Shown here in pieces: positions 9,701-19,852 of a stretch of DNA of 64,000 bases (within the stretch, counting starts at the first letter, position 1; every line of letters starts with the position of its first letter). Source of the stretch: Patiria pectinifera (taxonomy: Eukaryota > Echinodermata > Asteroidea > Valvatida > Asterinidae); NCBI GenBank assembly GCA_029964075.1, contig CM057129.1, forward strand, positions 21,443,430-21,507,429, given 5' to 3'. Under the pieces are notes generated by a model. That model saw only the letters and a list, made by a program, of their open reading frames with translations. It was not told the DNA's origin and did no database searches. The position numbers were made by a program, and so were the translations under genes.

Positions 9701-12440
9701 CAGTGATCAGGGATGAGGGATGGGATTTTGTATTTATAATATTTGCTTGTTTGCATAGTAAATCAGTTGATCACACCAACTTGGACTTTGCTCACAGATA
9801 CAGAATAAACATGTCCTACATTTCCGTTTTGCCACAGACAAAAACCCACACCCTAATGGGCAAGCAAACATGTGTCTGACTCTGCGCACATTTTTTGGAT
9901 GCAAATATTTGACGAGCAAATATTTTGATCATTTGTTGGAATAGTAAATATTGTAAGTTAATCCAAAACATGCACAGTTTACATTGTGTTAGACATTTTT
10001 AAGGGTACGTGTATGTTATGGATGATGAGGCTCTGATAAATTGTGAAATTTCTTGGTAACTCAACACATCATTTCGTCTCCTTTAATTAATATTTCACAT
10101 TATATTTAACTGTGACAGGGCTCAAATAAGAAGTTCTCGATTCTGGAAATGTGTAATTTGATTCTAAAAATATACAGCAAGTTAAACTTGCGCAACCCCC
10201 CTGGCATGCTGGCAGCGAATGTCCTCATTTGACCCCAAGATGACCTTTGACCTCAAATATGATGATGTAAGTGATTACATTATGGAGGGCAAGGCTTATG
10301 TAGTTTTACACTTATCACATGACAAAACTATAGGCCTATTGTGTTTTGGTTCAAACCATAGAGCTACATGTATATTACTACAGCGTTACACTGAACCTCA
10401 TTCCCTGCGGCGCTGGAGATACTCTGAAGCCATCCTGAGTGCAGGCATTATGAATTCATATTTTATGTGCATGTTTGTAGAACTTAATGAAATTAAATGA
10501 AATGAGTTTTGAATAATGTACTCAAAATGCAACGCAAAGTACAACATACGCGAACAACGTAGGCGCGTTTTCTACAAGTATGACGGCAAAAATCATATGT
10601 CACAGCGCATACCCGCAAGCGTTTGCGTCGTTTGCGCAGAGCAAAATGTAACACTCATTTACTAGGACAAGTGCGTTTCGGCTTTGGGAGTATCGGCTTT
10701 GATAACTCACCGGTAGGCCTGTAGAATACAAACAGAATATAGAATACATACAAATAGCCATACTAAATCCGTAATAAATTTCGAGTTTACCATAGGTTTG
10801 CGCACAACAAGGATGGGCCAGCAGACTTCACTTTGTACAGCGAGTTACCAAGAGCTCTAGTAATGTGCATGGTTAAACCTAGACCCGTGAACATGGCTTG
10901 TAAAATTTTGTTAACTCCAACGACACGTTCACAGATCTAGGTTAAACCCAAATTTAACACGAACATCCCCCCTCTCCCGGCTCTAATTGGCACATTTCTT
11001 TATGAGCACTAGACGTGTCAGTGTAACAATAGTCCTCCTTGTTTATATGAAATTGAATACTACATTTAAGTGCCAGATATTTAATTTTCTTTTTCTGATT
11101 CGTGGCTCTGGAGCATTTTTTTTTTAGAGGAAAGTAAAGTCTGAAACTGCATTAGGTCTGATTCCCATCTCGTGAATACAAAGTCACAATGACAAATTGA
11201 CAAATGTAATGTAAGCGTGGAACCAGACAAAAGTCTGATTATTTACACTATGTTCCGAAAGACTCACTCGGTCACTGCACATGTTCAGTGTCAACTGTCA
11301 TGCTGGTAAAATTCCTAAAAAAATACGCAAAAACAATCGGGGACTCGGTTCATGGTCAAATAATGAAATATACATTGCCTTTTTTTATTGTTTAACTTTT
11401 TTACTTATATTTAATATTTTATTTTTTTTGGCATTTTGCTGTCGTCATCGTTGTTACATTACATGTGGTTTTGATATTTTGGAGTAATTGCAGAATACCC
11501 CGGCACTCGGAAATACACCCCTAAAATCTCTGGCTACGCGGTTGGAATCACTGGAAACAAACAATTCAAGTCCATTGCCAGCTACGCAGATACGGAGTGG
11601 GGGTCCATTATTTGAGAACGAAGCAACACAAAAGGAATGGGAGTTACTGAAAAAATTCTTGTCGAAACCAACTACCCTGTTGCCGGCTACGCGGATACAG
11701 AGTGGGAGACCGGAGTGCAGTGGAGCATGACGCATAGTAGTACATACAATTAGCGCTGAGAAGGTTTATTAATATGCTTGAGAACGAAGCAACACAAAAG
11801 GAATGGGAGTTGCTGCAAAAATTCTAAGTCCAAACTAGACCCGTGAACGTGGCTTGTAAACTACAACGCCACGTTCACGGGTCTAAGTCCAAACCAACTA
11901 CCCTGTTGGCGGCTACACGGATACGGAGTGGGAGTGCAGTGGAACATGATGCATAGTACACACAATTAGCGCTGAGAAGGTTTATTGAGGGCAATCAACC
12001 GTGACTCCGTAGCCGGCTACGAGGTGGATAGATTAATTGAGTGGCGGGGTATTCTGCAATTGTGCCGATATTTTTTTTTTTTTTTTTAATAAAAGGGATC
12101 AAAATAATATCGGTACAGTATTAAATTTACACAGAGATATTTTCCTCGTTACAACACATGAAATTCTTGTTGCCGCAACTGCACAGTCGCCCTCTGAACC
12201 GTATACATTATGTACATCCTTGCTCTATGATGTAATGTACAGAACATGTACTTACCTGGGAGTTTCCTCAATTCGCTTGCCTTGCATCGTGTGCACATCG
12301 GAGCCACATATCGTTGCCAGTCGAATTTTGGCAAGAACTTGACCTGCTGAAATCTCTGGAATTGCAACGTTGTCTATGATATACTGAGGGCATTTCTGGG
12401 CCCCGAGGAAAACAGTCCGTCTGCACATGTCGTGTGCCAT
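612..12440 (-). CDS. Zinc-binding alcohol dehydrogenase-like gene (partial, 4 exons)
   Basis: Coding exons, in transcription order, are 12440-12256, 6325-6163, 5549-5340 and 744-612; the gene continues past the left edge. The joined frame gives about 230 residues with no internal stop. It has the MDR dehydrogenase fold: catalytic-zinc Cys in ICGSDVHT (residue 45) and His in LGHEG (66), a structural-zinc cluster CGECERC plus C111 (spacing C-x2-C-x2-C-x7-C), and a Rossmann GAGLLG at 187-192. The zinc cluster, the following KCAKLFKYGH and the APINCALAT block match what I know of the bacterial 'phosphonate catabolism associated alcohol dehydrogenase' group rather than classical ADH or sorbitol dehydrogenase. 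It is probably a cytosolic NAD(P)-dependent oxidoreductase; the substrate is unknown. All exon junctions have GT/AG sites and compatible phases. The nucleotide-binding domain is only partly present in the window. Confidence 0.85.
3250..3592 (-). mobile_element. tRNA-derived SINE with (ATT)n tail and 8-bp TSD
   Basis: Read on the minus strand, the element begins GGGTGGCATGGGTGGCTTGT after the duplication, an A-box-like region, followed about 50 nt later by a B box GGTTCGAATCC. A GC-rich central part contains a TTTCTC/CTCCGGTTTTCCTCCC block, reminiscent of conserved SINE core domains in invertebrates. The 3' end is an ATT-repeat tail. The flanking direct repeat AAGTCTTA occurs at 3242-3249 and 3593-3600. 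It lies in the same orientation as the host ADH-like gene, inside an intron. Assignment to a named SINE family is not possible by eye. Confidence 0.82.
3757..3899. repeat. CAAA/CCAA microsatellite
   Basis: A purine/pyrimidine-skewed simple repeat built of CAAA and CCAA units, with embedded CCCCAACACC blocks that occur twice. It creates long open but meaningless frames on both strands. Confidence 0.9.
4043..4260. mobile_element. Short foldback (hairpin) element
   Basis: Two imperfect inverted arms (4043-4124 and 4175-4260) flank a 50-bp loop. Matching landmarks are TCATGG(TG/CT)CCCGACTA at the outside, GCGATGTG in the middle and AACAGCC/GGCTGTT at the inner ends. I found no clear target duplication. 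It is likely a non-autonomous palindromic transposon. Confidence 0.65.
5340..5549 (-). CDS. ADH-like exon 3 (substrate/cofactor domain hinge)
   Basis: Exactly 210 nt (70 codons), phase 0 at both ends, acceptor GCATAG and donor CAG|GTGAGT. It encodes YGHSSIHVRTGLSGCYASHI through KLPDNVTDKMAAPINCALAT to KSVLVQ. The SGCYASHI and APINCALAT blocks are typical of the cofactor-domain entry of zinc-type MDR proteins. Confidence 0.88.
5550..6162. other. ADH-like intron between exons 2 and 3
   Basis: A short intron of 613 bp, about two thirds of which is the foldback element at 5621-6035. The rest is unremarkable. Confidence 0.75.
5621..6035. mobile_element. Long-arm foldback element inside an intron
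   Basis: Two imperfect inverted arms of nearly 200 bp (about 5621-5845 and 5855-6035) meet near 5850. Paired landmarks include GGGGCAGATAGG / CCTATCTGCC, GTGCCTTTGATGAT / ATCAACAAAGGCAC, CAGTCAGAGTA / TACTCTGACTG, AGGGCCATC / GATGGCCCT and TTGTCCTTT / AAAGGACAA. No coding capacity is visible. The left arm also contains AATTGTAGAATACCCC, close to the TIR of the element at 11486-12061. Confidence 0.75.
6163..6325 (-). CDS. ADH-like exon 2 (GHE motif and structural zinc cluster)
   Basis: This 163-nt exon lies between a TTTCCAG acceptor and an AAG|GTAGAG donor. It completes a split Ser codon and reads SILGHEGVAEIV, then LSPGDRITFSVMDSCGECER and CTQGLTQKCAKLFK. It contains the GHE catalytic motif and the four structural-zinc cysteines. 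It ends in phase 0. Confidence 0.88.
7405..7770. repeat. Degenerate GACTC/GAGTC-rich repeat
   Basis: Clusters of GACTC, GAGTC and CAAGTC words (7408-7525 and 7725-7765) in both orientations flank a piece with paired GGATTTG / GGATTGAGG words. It looks like an old satellite or composite repeat. Confidence 0.45.
10871..10948. mobile_element. 60-bp palindromic micro-element with 9-bp TSD (copy 2)
   Basis: Core 10880-10939, starting TAGACCCGTGAACATGGC and ending with the diverged complement GACACGTTCACAGATCTA. The perfect 9-bp direct repeat GGTTAAACC lies at 10871-10879 and 10940-10948. The 24-nt middle starts TTGTAAAA, as in copy 1 (TTGTAAAC). There is no room for a coding region. Confidence 0.8.
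11486..12061. mobile_element. Non-autonomous DNA element with 17-bp TIRs and internal tandem duplication
   Basis: Perfect terminal inverted repeats AATTGCAGAATACCCCG occur at 11486-11502 and, complemented, at 12045-12061; a further CACTC matches after one mismatch. Inside, a block starting GAGAACGAAGCAACACAAAA is tandemly repeated about 168 bp apart (11611 and 11779). The motif GGCTACGCGGATACGGAGTG recurs in variant form near 11579, 11684 and 11908. No clear target duplication was found. Open frames across it are not transposase-like. Confidence 0.8.
11827..11894. mobile_element. 50-bp palindromic micro-element with 9-bp TSD (copy 1)
   Basis: Core 11836-11885: perfect 18-nt arms TAGACCCGTGAACGTGGC and their complement around a 14-nt middle TTGTAAACTACAAC that is itself partly self-complementary. 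The perfect 9-bp duplication AGTCCAAAC lies at 11827-11835 and 11886-11894. It is nested in the second tandem unit of the larger element; the first unit (around 11661-11680) reads straight through without it. Confidence 0.88.
12256..12440 (-). CDS. ADH-like exon 1 (start codon, GroES-like N-terminus)
   Basis: This exon encodes 61 residues plus two bases and carries the first catalytic zinc ligand in ICGSDVHT. The donor is AG|GTAAGTA. I chose the ATG at 12440-12438 because family similarity begins just after it (FLGAQKCPQYIIDNVAIPE). The frame stays open upstream to another ATG at 12518, so an N-terminal extension cannot be excluded. The start faces the divergent Fox gene. Confidence 0.8.
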
Positions 12441-15021
12441 CCCTTCAGCCAAGTAAAGCGCTGACAGTTTGGGGGAAATGGGGAGAAATCTAACACGTCC
12501 GCACGTCAAAATGTGCATACGTCAACACAGAACTGCAATCAATATCGCGCGCTGCTTCTATTTGTAATGCAGTAGATGACAGACAACCTTGACTTCTCGC
12601 TGGTGACTCTACCATGCACAGTACGTAGTTTGAACGTACATCCGAGGGAACCAGTGAATCACAGCCAACAACTCGATGGATTCTAACAAGTGTCAAGCGA
12701 GTGACCTTTCGTGGCTCTGATTGGTTGAAAGTGAGGGTACTAATTAATTGATTAGCCATTTCACTGGACTCTCAGTGATTTTCAGAATGTTGCCAAATTC
12801 CTCCATTGTACCGACGGCCCCACTAACGAAAATTTGAAGTTTAAAGTTGCCAGGTCAGAAAACGCTAGAATGCAGAGGGCGCTATTTACGACACGTACCC
12901 TCTCTGTAACTGTCAAATAATTATTAGGCCTACTACGTACAGCCGACATCTCATGCAGCCGACATCTCATACGTTTCCAGGACAAAATATATTTTGATAA
13001 TAACGTGCTTCCTTTTCTTTTGCATGCATTTTTTTCCTGTTCATCACCTGTAATTCTTATGTTGGGCTATGAACCCATTGGGTGGGGAAAAGGAGTTCAA
13101 AGAGGAATATAAAAAAAAAAAATATTTGTATCTTTTTTCTAACCAAATATTGTAAAGGAAACATGAATCTTGTGGGTAGCATTTCGCCATAACCCAGGCC
13201 ACACAAACGTATAGCCAATGACCGATCAAAGATGTAGGATGCCGCCAGCATCCAAATTAGGTAGGACAGGGCGCACGAGGTATTTAAAAGACTGTAATTT
13301 AAAAACAAACAATTTTCAGTCACCTCACTCTCGCTGGAAGCCTCTAAACGTTCCGTCGACAGTATACATTAATTGTTAGTGCTTATTTAAAAAGTGGTAC
13401 TTCTAATTACTAATGACATCACGTCATGTAACAGTCCATCATCCCATTACTACAAGGAGTGTGATCGTTCGCGCTCACAGTAGGATTAACTCTCAGCAGC
13501 TTGTCGTATCGATCTGATGCTTTTTAAATATTTTCATTACGTGCAAAACAGTTATGGGCCGGGAGATCAGCGGGCAAAAAAAAAAGCCAACGGCAACCAA
13601 GGGTGAGTGTTTCTCATTGTTTCGCCCTGGTGCAAAAACATTTAGTTAATTGATCCCGATTGGTGATTAATTACTGAGGGTGCATGGTCGAGTCCTATAG
13701 GCGTAAGCTAAGCGCAATGTACTTTTAATGCCATTCTTGCATCTTCATTTATAGGATAACCAATTTGCGTCTCTCGAGCCGATAGCGGGTCGGATGAGCA
13801 CTCCCTTACCCTTAGTCGAACTCGATTGAACACAAATGTATTACACCAGTAAAGGATCCAGGATTTTTCACAGGGAGATGTCTAGAGTGTTTGAGTTCAA
13901 TATTTTTTCGGGGTAGATGGGAGGGGGGGTGTAGGAGGCGTTTGCGGTCAACGCAAAAAGGCTAAAGGTCTGAAGCAATGCATAAAAAAATGTCTGGATT
14001 GTCCTTCAGTCAAGTTAAAATAACCCTAAATCCTGTAAAAGAGTTCATCAAAAGTGAACATGACTGTAGCCTGGAAGCCTGAAAAACCTAGATGGAGAAG
14101 ACGACTAAAACAGAGTTGATTTCAAGAGGTCGAAAACCCTGGACTTAGGACACTTCAGGGAAAATTCCATGAAACAGGGAATATAAACCGATGGGATTCA
14201 TCCCGTCACAGTGCTGAATGAGATGAAAGTACCACTGCGCCAAACCTGACTCACCAAACCTTTCCGTTCAAGAAAATACTTTTCCTTTTGAGGACTAGTG
14301 ATTTCACATACATTGAAACCAAGTATAAACTTTGACAGACTTCTCGATCTGACAAACGTTTTTGAGTGCAGGATGGCGTAATAGCTCATCCCTTAGCTAG
14401 CAGTGCATATCGATGGAAATCACTTTACCTACGTACAATTTGAGATGGAATAAGTAAATCCGAATGAACGGTCCAATAAAGAAGCAGTCCACCCAAAGTC
14501 AATCTTGAATTTCCAGAAAAATGGGAGATTAGTGAATTTCTAAAGGCTTCCTCGGTGATGAAAAGCACGGGCCCGACGTTGATAGAGTGCCGGCCGGCCA
14601 GCGGTCCCAATCAATAGATGAAGTGTTCTTTTCTCCAACAATGAAGCGGAGGGCAGGGCGATCATGATGAGAAGGCTGGGCACAGCACTTTGGTTGTCTT
14701 TGCGACAATAGCAGACCAAACAAACGTCCGTTCACCTCAATGCCTAGGGCCGGCCTTCCTAGGGAGGAGGAGAAAGCTTAGAGGGTCGGGGAGTAATTTA
14801 TCATCCTGCTCATCAATATTCATGAGAAGATGGTCTCTCTTATCACCCACTTGACAGCGGCTTGATAGACACGACAGACGAGCTGATCAGTTTGTTTTAA
14901 AAACTGAGAAAAATCGAAGTCATCGAATCAGTCTCGGATAATCGCCACTGACTGATGGGTCCTGTCGTCAACTCGGACGTGCGAATTCCATCAACCTCTC
15001 TGACAAACGAATTGGAAAAAA
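12441..15021. other. Divergent intergenic region between the ADH-like and Fox starts
   Basis: About 2.6 kb that should contain both promoters. It is moderately GC-rich next to each start, with stretches such as CTTATCA and TCAATATTCATGAG near 14810-14850 upstream of the Fox ATG. I could not identify a convincing TATA box or any gene. Confidence 0.55.
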
Positions 15022-15984
15022 ATGACGGCCGAATTTACTAGCGATGTTCCTGATGGCGATGATACCACACGGAAAAGTACCTCAAGTGGGGGACTGAAGA
15101 CGGAATACGGTATCTTGTTGCCGGGAGAATCAAGTTCTCCGTCTCCTGAACCTCCTAGTGACGGGGATGGTGGCCGGGAAGATTTACCGTACCGTGACAG
15201 GTACGGTAGTACCGGTAGCAGCGGCATACTCTACCCACAAAAACGGCGATTTGCCGACGTGAAACCTCCTTACTCCTACATCGCCCTAATAACCATGTCG
15301 ATACAGAACTCCAAAGACGGGATGGTAACGCTCAACGATGTCTACTCATTCATCATGGACAAGTTTCCTTACTTCCGAGAGAACCAACAGCGTTGGCAGA
15401 ACTCCATCCGCCACAACCTGTCGCTGAATGACTGTTTCATCAAGATACCGCGTGCGCCTGGCCGACCGGGCAAAGGCAACTACTGGGCGATGCATCCGGA
15501 CTGCGGCGACATGTTCAGCAACGGGAGCTTTCTGCGGCGGGCTAAACGCTTCAAAGTGAGTAAACGGAGGAACGAACCGGCACAGATACAACACGTGAAT
15601 TCCTACGGACACTTTAGTCTGTATGCGCCGGGCTACCCAGCCACCGCGTATCACAGGGACCCGACGGTAAACTCTTACCCATCTCACTACCAGTCGAGTC
15701 TCCAACATCAGTCAAGACAATACTCATCTCCTTATGAATCTTTCACTGACTCTTCCTGGACCACACCGACTTCTCCCAGCCAGGCCTACTGCGGTGCTGC
15801 TTCCTACTACCCCTCCACGGCGATCGCACCGAGCACTGGCTACCTGTCCGCCGGGGGAATGTCGGCCGTGCAGACATCGCATCACGCAGCGGCATCTCTG
15901 TCATCTTATCCCGCTCTACAGCAAACATACGGGTCCAGTTCATGTTGTCAGATGGGACGAAGAATTCCACAACATTCTTTTTAA
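15022..15984 (+). CDS. FoxAB: Forkhead-box transcription factor, FoxAB-like (single exon, complete)
   Basis: This encodes 320 residues, a nuclear DNA-binding transcription factor. The forkhead domain spans about residues 80-176: [33 protein letters not shown], the recognition helix [30 protein letters not shown] and a wing [18 protein letters not shown]. The wing resembles FoxB (GDMF.NGSFLRR.KRFKV), but the domain is internal rather than N-terminal and helix 1 is not FoxB-like, which together fit the FoxAB group of invertebrate deuterostomes. The N-terminus (1-75) is Ser/Pro/acid-rich and the C-terminus (190-320) Tyr/Ser/Gln-rich, probably regulatory. The start is firm: an in-frame TGA at 15001-15003 precedes the ATG with no other Met between. 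Forkhead identity is near certain; the FoxAB subclass is a judgement from memory of the families. Confidence 0.9.
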   Translation: MTAEFTSDVPDGDDTTRKSTSSGGLKTEYGILLPGESSSPSPEPPSDGDGGREDLPYRDRYGSTGSSGILYPQKRRFADVKPPYSYIALITMSIQNSKDGMVTLNDVYSFIMDKFPYFRENQQRWQNSIRHNLSLNDCFIKIPRAPGRPGKGNYWAMHPDCGDMFSNGSFLRRAKRFKVSKRRNEPAQIQHVNSYGHFSLYAPGYPATAYHRDPTVNSYPSHYQSSLQHQSRQYSSPYESFTDSSWTTPTSPSQAYCGAASYYPSTAIAPSTGYLSAGGMSAVQTSHHAAASLSSYPALQQTYGSSSCCQMGRRIPQHSF

Positions 15985-15989
15985 AACCA

Positions 15990-16313
15990 AGCTGGCCTTT
16001 AATGAAAAACATTTTGAAAAGTAAAATTACTCAGGAACTTCAGAGGTGAGGTTAGAATCTTCCCCCAACAAATTGTTTTTCAAAGGCATTTGTCGTAATT
16101 ATATAAGCAGATATTTTTTAAATAAATGAAAGTATTAATATTATTGTTCCTGCAAAATTGAAAAATTCAAATTAATTTACAGTGTTAACAAACAAACGTT
16201 CCCACACACGGGCCTCAGTGAAAAAAATGGTCTAAAAGTTATTGCTCAGGAACTCCTAAGTTGAGGTTAGAATCTTTAAAACATAAATCTACGTACAAAA
16301 GCATATTTGTTGT
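15990..16313 (+). repeat. Direct duplication in the presumed Fox 3' UTR
   Basis: Two related blocks start at about 15990 and 16211. Both contain GGCCT..TGAAAAA, ATTRCTCAGGAACT and GAGGTTAGAATCTT (16047-16060, 16263-16276), followed by GCATTTGT / GCATATTTGT words. Spacing is about 215 bp. They begin just after the stop codon at 15984. Confidence 0.7.
16121..16126 (+). terminator. Candidate polyadenylation signal for the Fox gene
   Basis: AATAAA lies 137 nt after the stop codon, within AT-rich sequence. It is the first canonical signal downstream. It falls between the two copies of the 3' repeat, so its use would remove the second copy from the transcript. Confidence 0.45.
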
Positions 16314-18237
16314 TTTTAAACAACAACAGCTTTCGGGAAAATAAAACGTTACGAAACATACTTTAATGGAGATAAAATTGTTCAACTAAATACACGATAT
16401 ATACCCCCTAAAATTGTTCTGCGAATAGGTCTTTATTTTGCCAAAGGTGGTCTTTCCGACTTATAAAGGTTAACACTGGTTATTACGTTTAGAATTTTGA
16501 TGTGAATACACAAATGTGTCCTTCCTTTTCCAAACATATAATTTATGGGGGTCATGATATCGCGAGGCTTAGCCTACTTTAAATTTGGTGGGATCCTAAC
16601 ATGCGCTATTCTTTCGGTGCGCACGCTTTGACCCGACTACCGAGTGGTCGGCTGGTCAATTTGTAATTTCCATCTTTATTTATAAGACGTTTTCTTTCAT
16701 TATGTAATGTTGTCCATGGTCAACATCCCACAGCAGTGTATTTCTTTTGTTTTGCATGCTTTATACTGATGCGTTTATTTGTCTCATTTTGAATCCTTGA
16801 AAGGAATTTATAGGTTAATATCAACACCAAACGGAAGCCTTTCGTGTTACGAAAGTTCCGCTTTCCTTTCATACCACCGTGCGATAAATAAGTGCACAGT
16901 GTTTGAACAAAATAAGTAAGTTTTGTCACCGTAGACATTTTGAACATCGTCTTTTTTTATGAATTGTTCCCTCATATCATTCGTGCATCTTGAACTCCAT
17001 TCTGTCATTTTGTCTTTTCAAAAGCATTCGGAAAACAGCCGTCAACGTAAATCGGAACTGTAATCGTCATGCTTTAAACTCATCAATATTACGTTATGAT
17101 TTTTGTGTACGGTTTTTCCCCCTTTCTTGATTATACTCTTCACTTTGAAATTGAGTTGGGTTTGATTTTTTGTGTGTGTGACAAACGTAACTGTAGCATC
17201 TCCAGCTCAGAAGCAACCTTTGCATAGTTGCTTGTGTAATTTGGTCTCAAGGTTTTGACGATACGTAAATATAGTTCTTTTAGAACCAACAGATTTGGAC
17301 TATTTAAGGATTTGGAGTGCCTGGATATGTAAATATTATAAAACCTGTAAATATTTGATTGCAATGAAACAACTCCTTCAATTATTAACAATCTTTAGAT
17401 TTTGACTAACGGAAATATAATTTTAAGGCTGATAACTTCTGTGCTGAAAATTCGTTCTTTAGAATGAGCTGTAAACACTAATGCTGGTAACCTTCTATAT
17501 GTTTTGTTACATTTTGTTTTGATTAAAAGTAATTTTCCTTTTCCGGGTTAAAATGAAAGGGCAAACATTGCAGTGTTTATTCCTCGCTTCGATCCACATA
17601 GGAGACTATTTAATGACGATACTAGTAGTGTATGGTTCTCTCACTCTGCTCAACAAAGTAACCGGAGTTCTGGAGTCTGTGAATTTCACAAATATCCTAA
17701 GTCTTTCAAGATAACCGTTTTCATTTTGGTACAGGATCGAAATAAACTATTGAAAACACACAACTACCCCTTGTGTTCCTAATATCATTTTAAGTAAGTG
17801 TTTAAAGAACAAACACTGAAGGACGTAAACTCGTTGTTTTTTTACAAGAATGACTTAGGCCTAACACCTCCGAGTCCTACATCAAAATAAGTAAGACCTA
17901 TTCGCCGAAGTAAGTGATCCGATTTCTAAGCTTTTATTTTTCATTGCACGAAACAATGTTTTCATCCAAACTCCCTTTCATTTGAGCCTTTCAATCTTCA
18001 AGCAAACAGAACGGCTCTATATTATCGATGACCTAATTGGTTTTTTTTATTATTGCAATGTTGGATCCCAAATCGTCAAAGAGACACTCTTAAGATCAGG
18101 CAGGGAATGTCGAGTTTTACAATTTGGAATCCATTACCAAAATCAAGGTTCGGGAAATAACCTTGTGTTTTTTCTCCGGATGCTATAAACCATACACCTA
18201 ATGGGTATATACAAGTAAAAATCCATCCAACTCCTTA

Positions 18238-18513
18238 GGCCAAAAAAAAAAAGTCTCCGGTTTCTGGTATGCGCGCGCGTCGCCGTAGACATGCGCGTCG
18301 GCAAAATGAAAAAGTTTTTTTTTTTCAATGATGTCTCAAAACTCAAAAACTCAAACTCACTGACTGGACTGGCTGCATGCTGCTGCTTTTTTTTTAGATG
18401 TTTTATGGGATTATGATCGAGAATAAGCTTTATGTGGCCTCTCTGGACTCCATATATGCACACTAAGTTTAGTCAGCACCATTTGCGTCATCAGCCGACA
18501 TTTTAAGCAAAAA

Positions 18514-18550
<37 letters not shown>

Positions 18551-18605
18551 ACTTTTTCCACTTTGTTGAACCGAGACTTTTACCAGAAACCCTTTTTTTT
18601 TGGCC
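18238..18605. mobile_element. PIF/Harbinger-like MITE with TTA duplication
   Basis: Termini GGCCAAAAAAAA and TTTTTTTTGGCC carry further matching words GTCTC and GGTTTCTGGTA on each arm. The 3-bp direct repeat TTA flanks the element at 18235-18237 and 18606-18608. A TWA duplication is characteristic of PIF/Harbinger. A long A-tract (about 18511-18548) lies inside, near the right end. It is 368 bp long with no coding capacity. Confidence 0.75.
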
Positions 18606-19852
18606 TTATTGGCTTCGTCTTCCGATATAATTTTGATTTTTGTGGTAACAATGACTGTAGGGGAAAAAGACAGGACGTCAAGACATGCTAAGAACTACTT
18701 CAAACCTCGATCTGCATATTCTCGTATTTCTAAGATTAAAATATCACTCTTCCATCCACTGAAAGTAGGGACCATACGATGTAGAGTGAACATTATTACT
18801 ATGTATGATAAGAAACTGTCACTCTAAACCTCTTGTTCCTATAATAGTCTCGGAAAGAGTGAATCTTTCACCTTGTGGTAATAAGAGAGTACCACAAAAA
18901 TTGGTATAATTGCGCAAGACTGATTTTAGGACATGACCTGATACTTCAGTCCTTTCTGCAAGTTGCGGGCTGTTTCTGACGAAGACCATGTAGTGGGCCA
19001 ACATTTTTAAAAGGCTAATGCCTCTGAAGTTGTGCCTTTTGTGTTTTTAGCGAGCGGGACGATGCACAACACCGTGTACAAGCTCTTTAGCCCATCATCA
19101 GCGACCACAAAGCACTAACCGCGCCTTACCGTTAACACAACACCGGGAGAAATCCGCTTGTGCCGCGAAGCCCTACGCGTGTGAGGCCAGTGTCCGAAGT
19201 GCCACTGTTAACACGGAACTCTATTCCGCCGCTATGCCGTACACCGAAAACACCGAAACCATATAATTAAATAAATGTAGAAAGGAGCTCTGGGAGGTAG
19301 ATGCAAACATGTATCGGTGCCAAGAAGAAAAAGGATTCTTCCTGCCGAATAAATCCAAGACAATATTGTTACTCCTTTCTCTGTCAGAGGAAATAAAAGG
19401 TACCGTAGGCAGTTTCGTGGAAATGGAAAGAATTTGAAGGATTTGGTCAAGTGTTTGATTGATTTGTTAGAGAGACGAAAACGGATGATTTTTCTTCTGT
19501 TTTTCACATTTATTGAAATCTGTCGGAATATCATGGAATCCCTTCAGTCTCTTGACGACGAGCAGAGCATAAGTCCGAAACAATGAGTTTCCCTTGTTTT
19601 TTCTTCAGAAGCTCACAAACTCACATAAGAGATTTATCACATGGTGCTTTCGTAAAGTTTTATCTTATTATCTGTCGGAATATTTGCTATATCAAATAGC
19701 AACGAAATCATTAATTAGTATACTGAATGCCATGTGCGTGCGTGTCAGTAATTGTTTATAAACGTATGAAAGTCAACTGTGAATTTTGGAAGGCAAAAGT
19801 CTGATTGATAAATGTTCAGCTACACCGAGTCCAATGGTGTGAATGCATACTA

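Larger units (their letters stand above)
6326..12255. other. ADH-like first intron
   Basis: About 5.9 kb. It contains a degenerate GACTC-rich repeat (7405-7770), a hairpin micro-element at 10880-10939 and the tandem TIR element at 11486-12061. AT-rich filler lies between these, including a DR1-like TGACCTTTGACCTC near 10241. No exon was recognised. Confidence 0.65.

Noticed and set aside
15346-15708. 120-codon minus-strand frame opposite the Fox gene
   Set aside because: A shadow of the forkhead coding sequence on the other strand.
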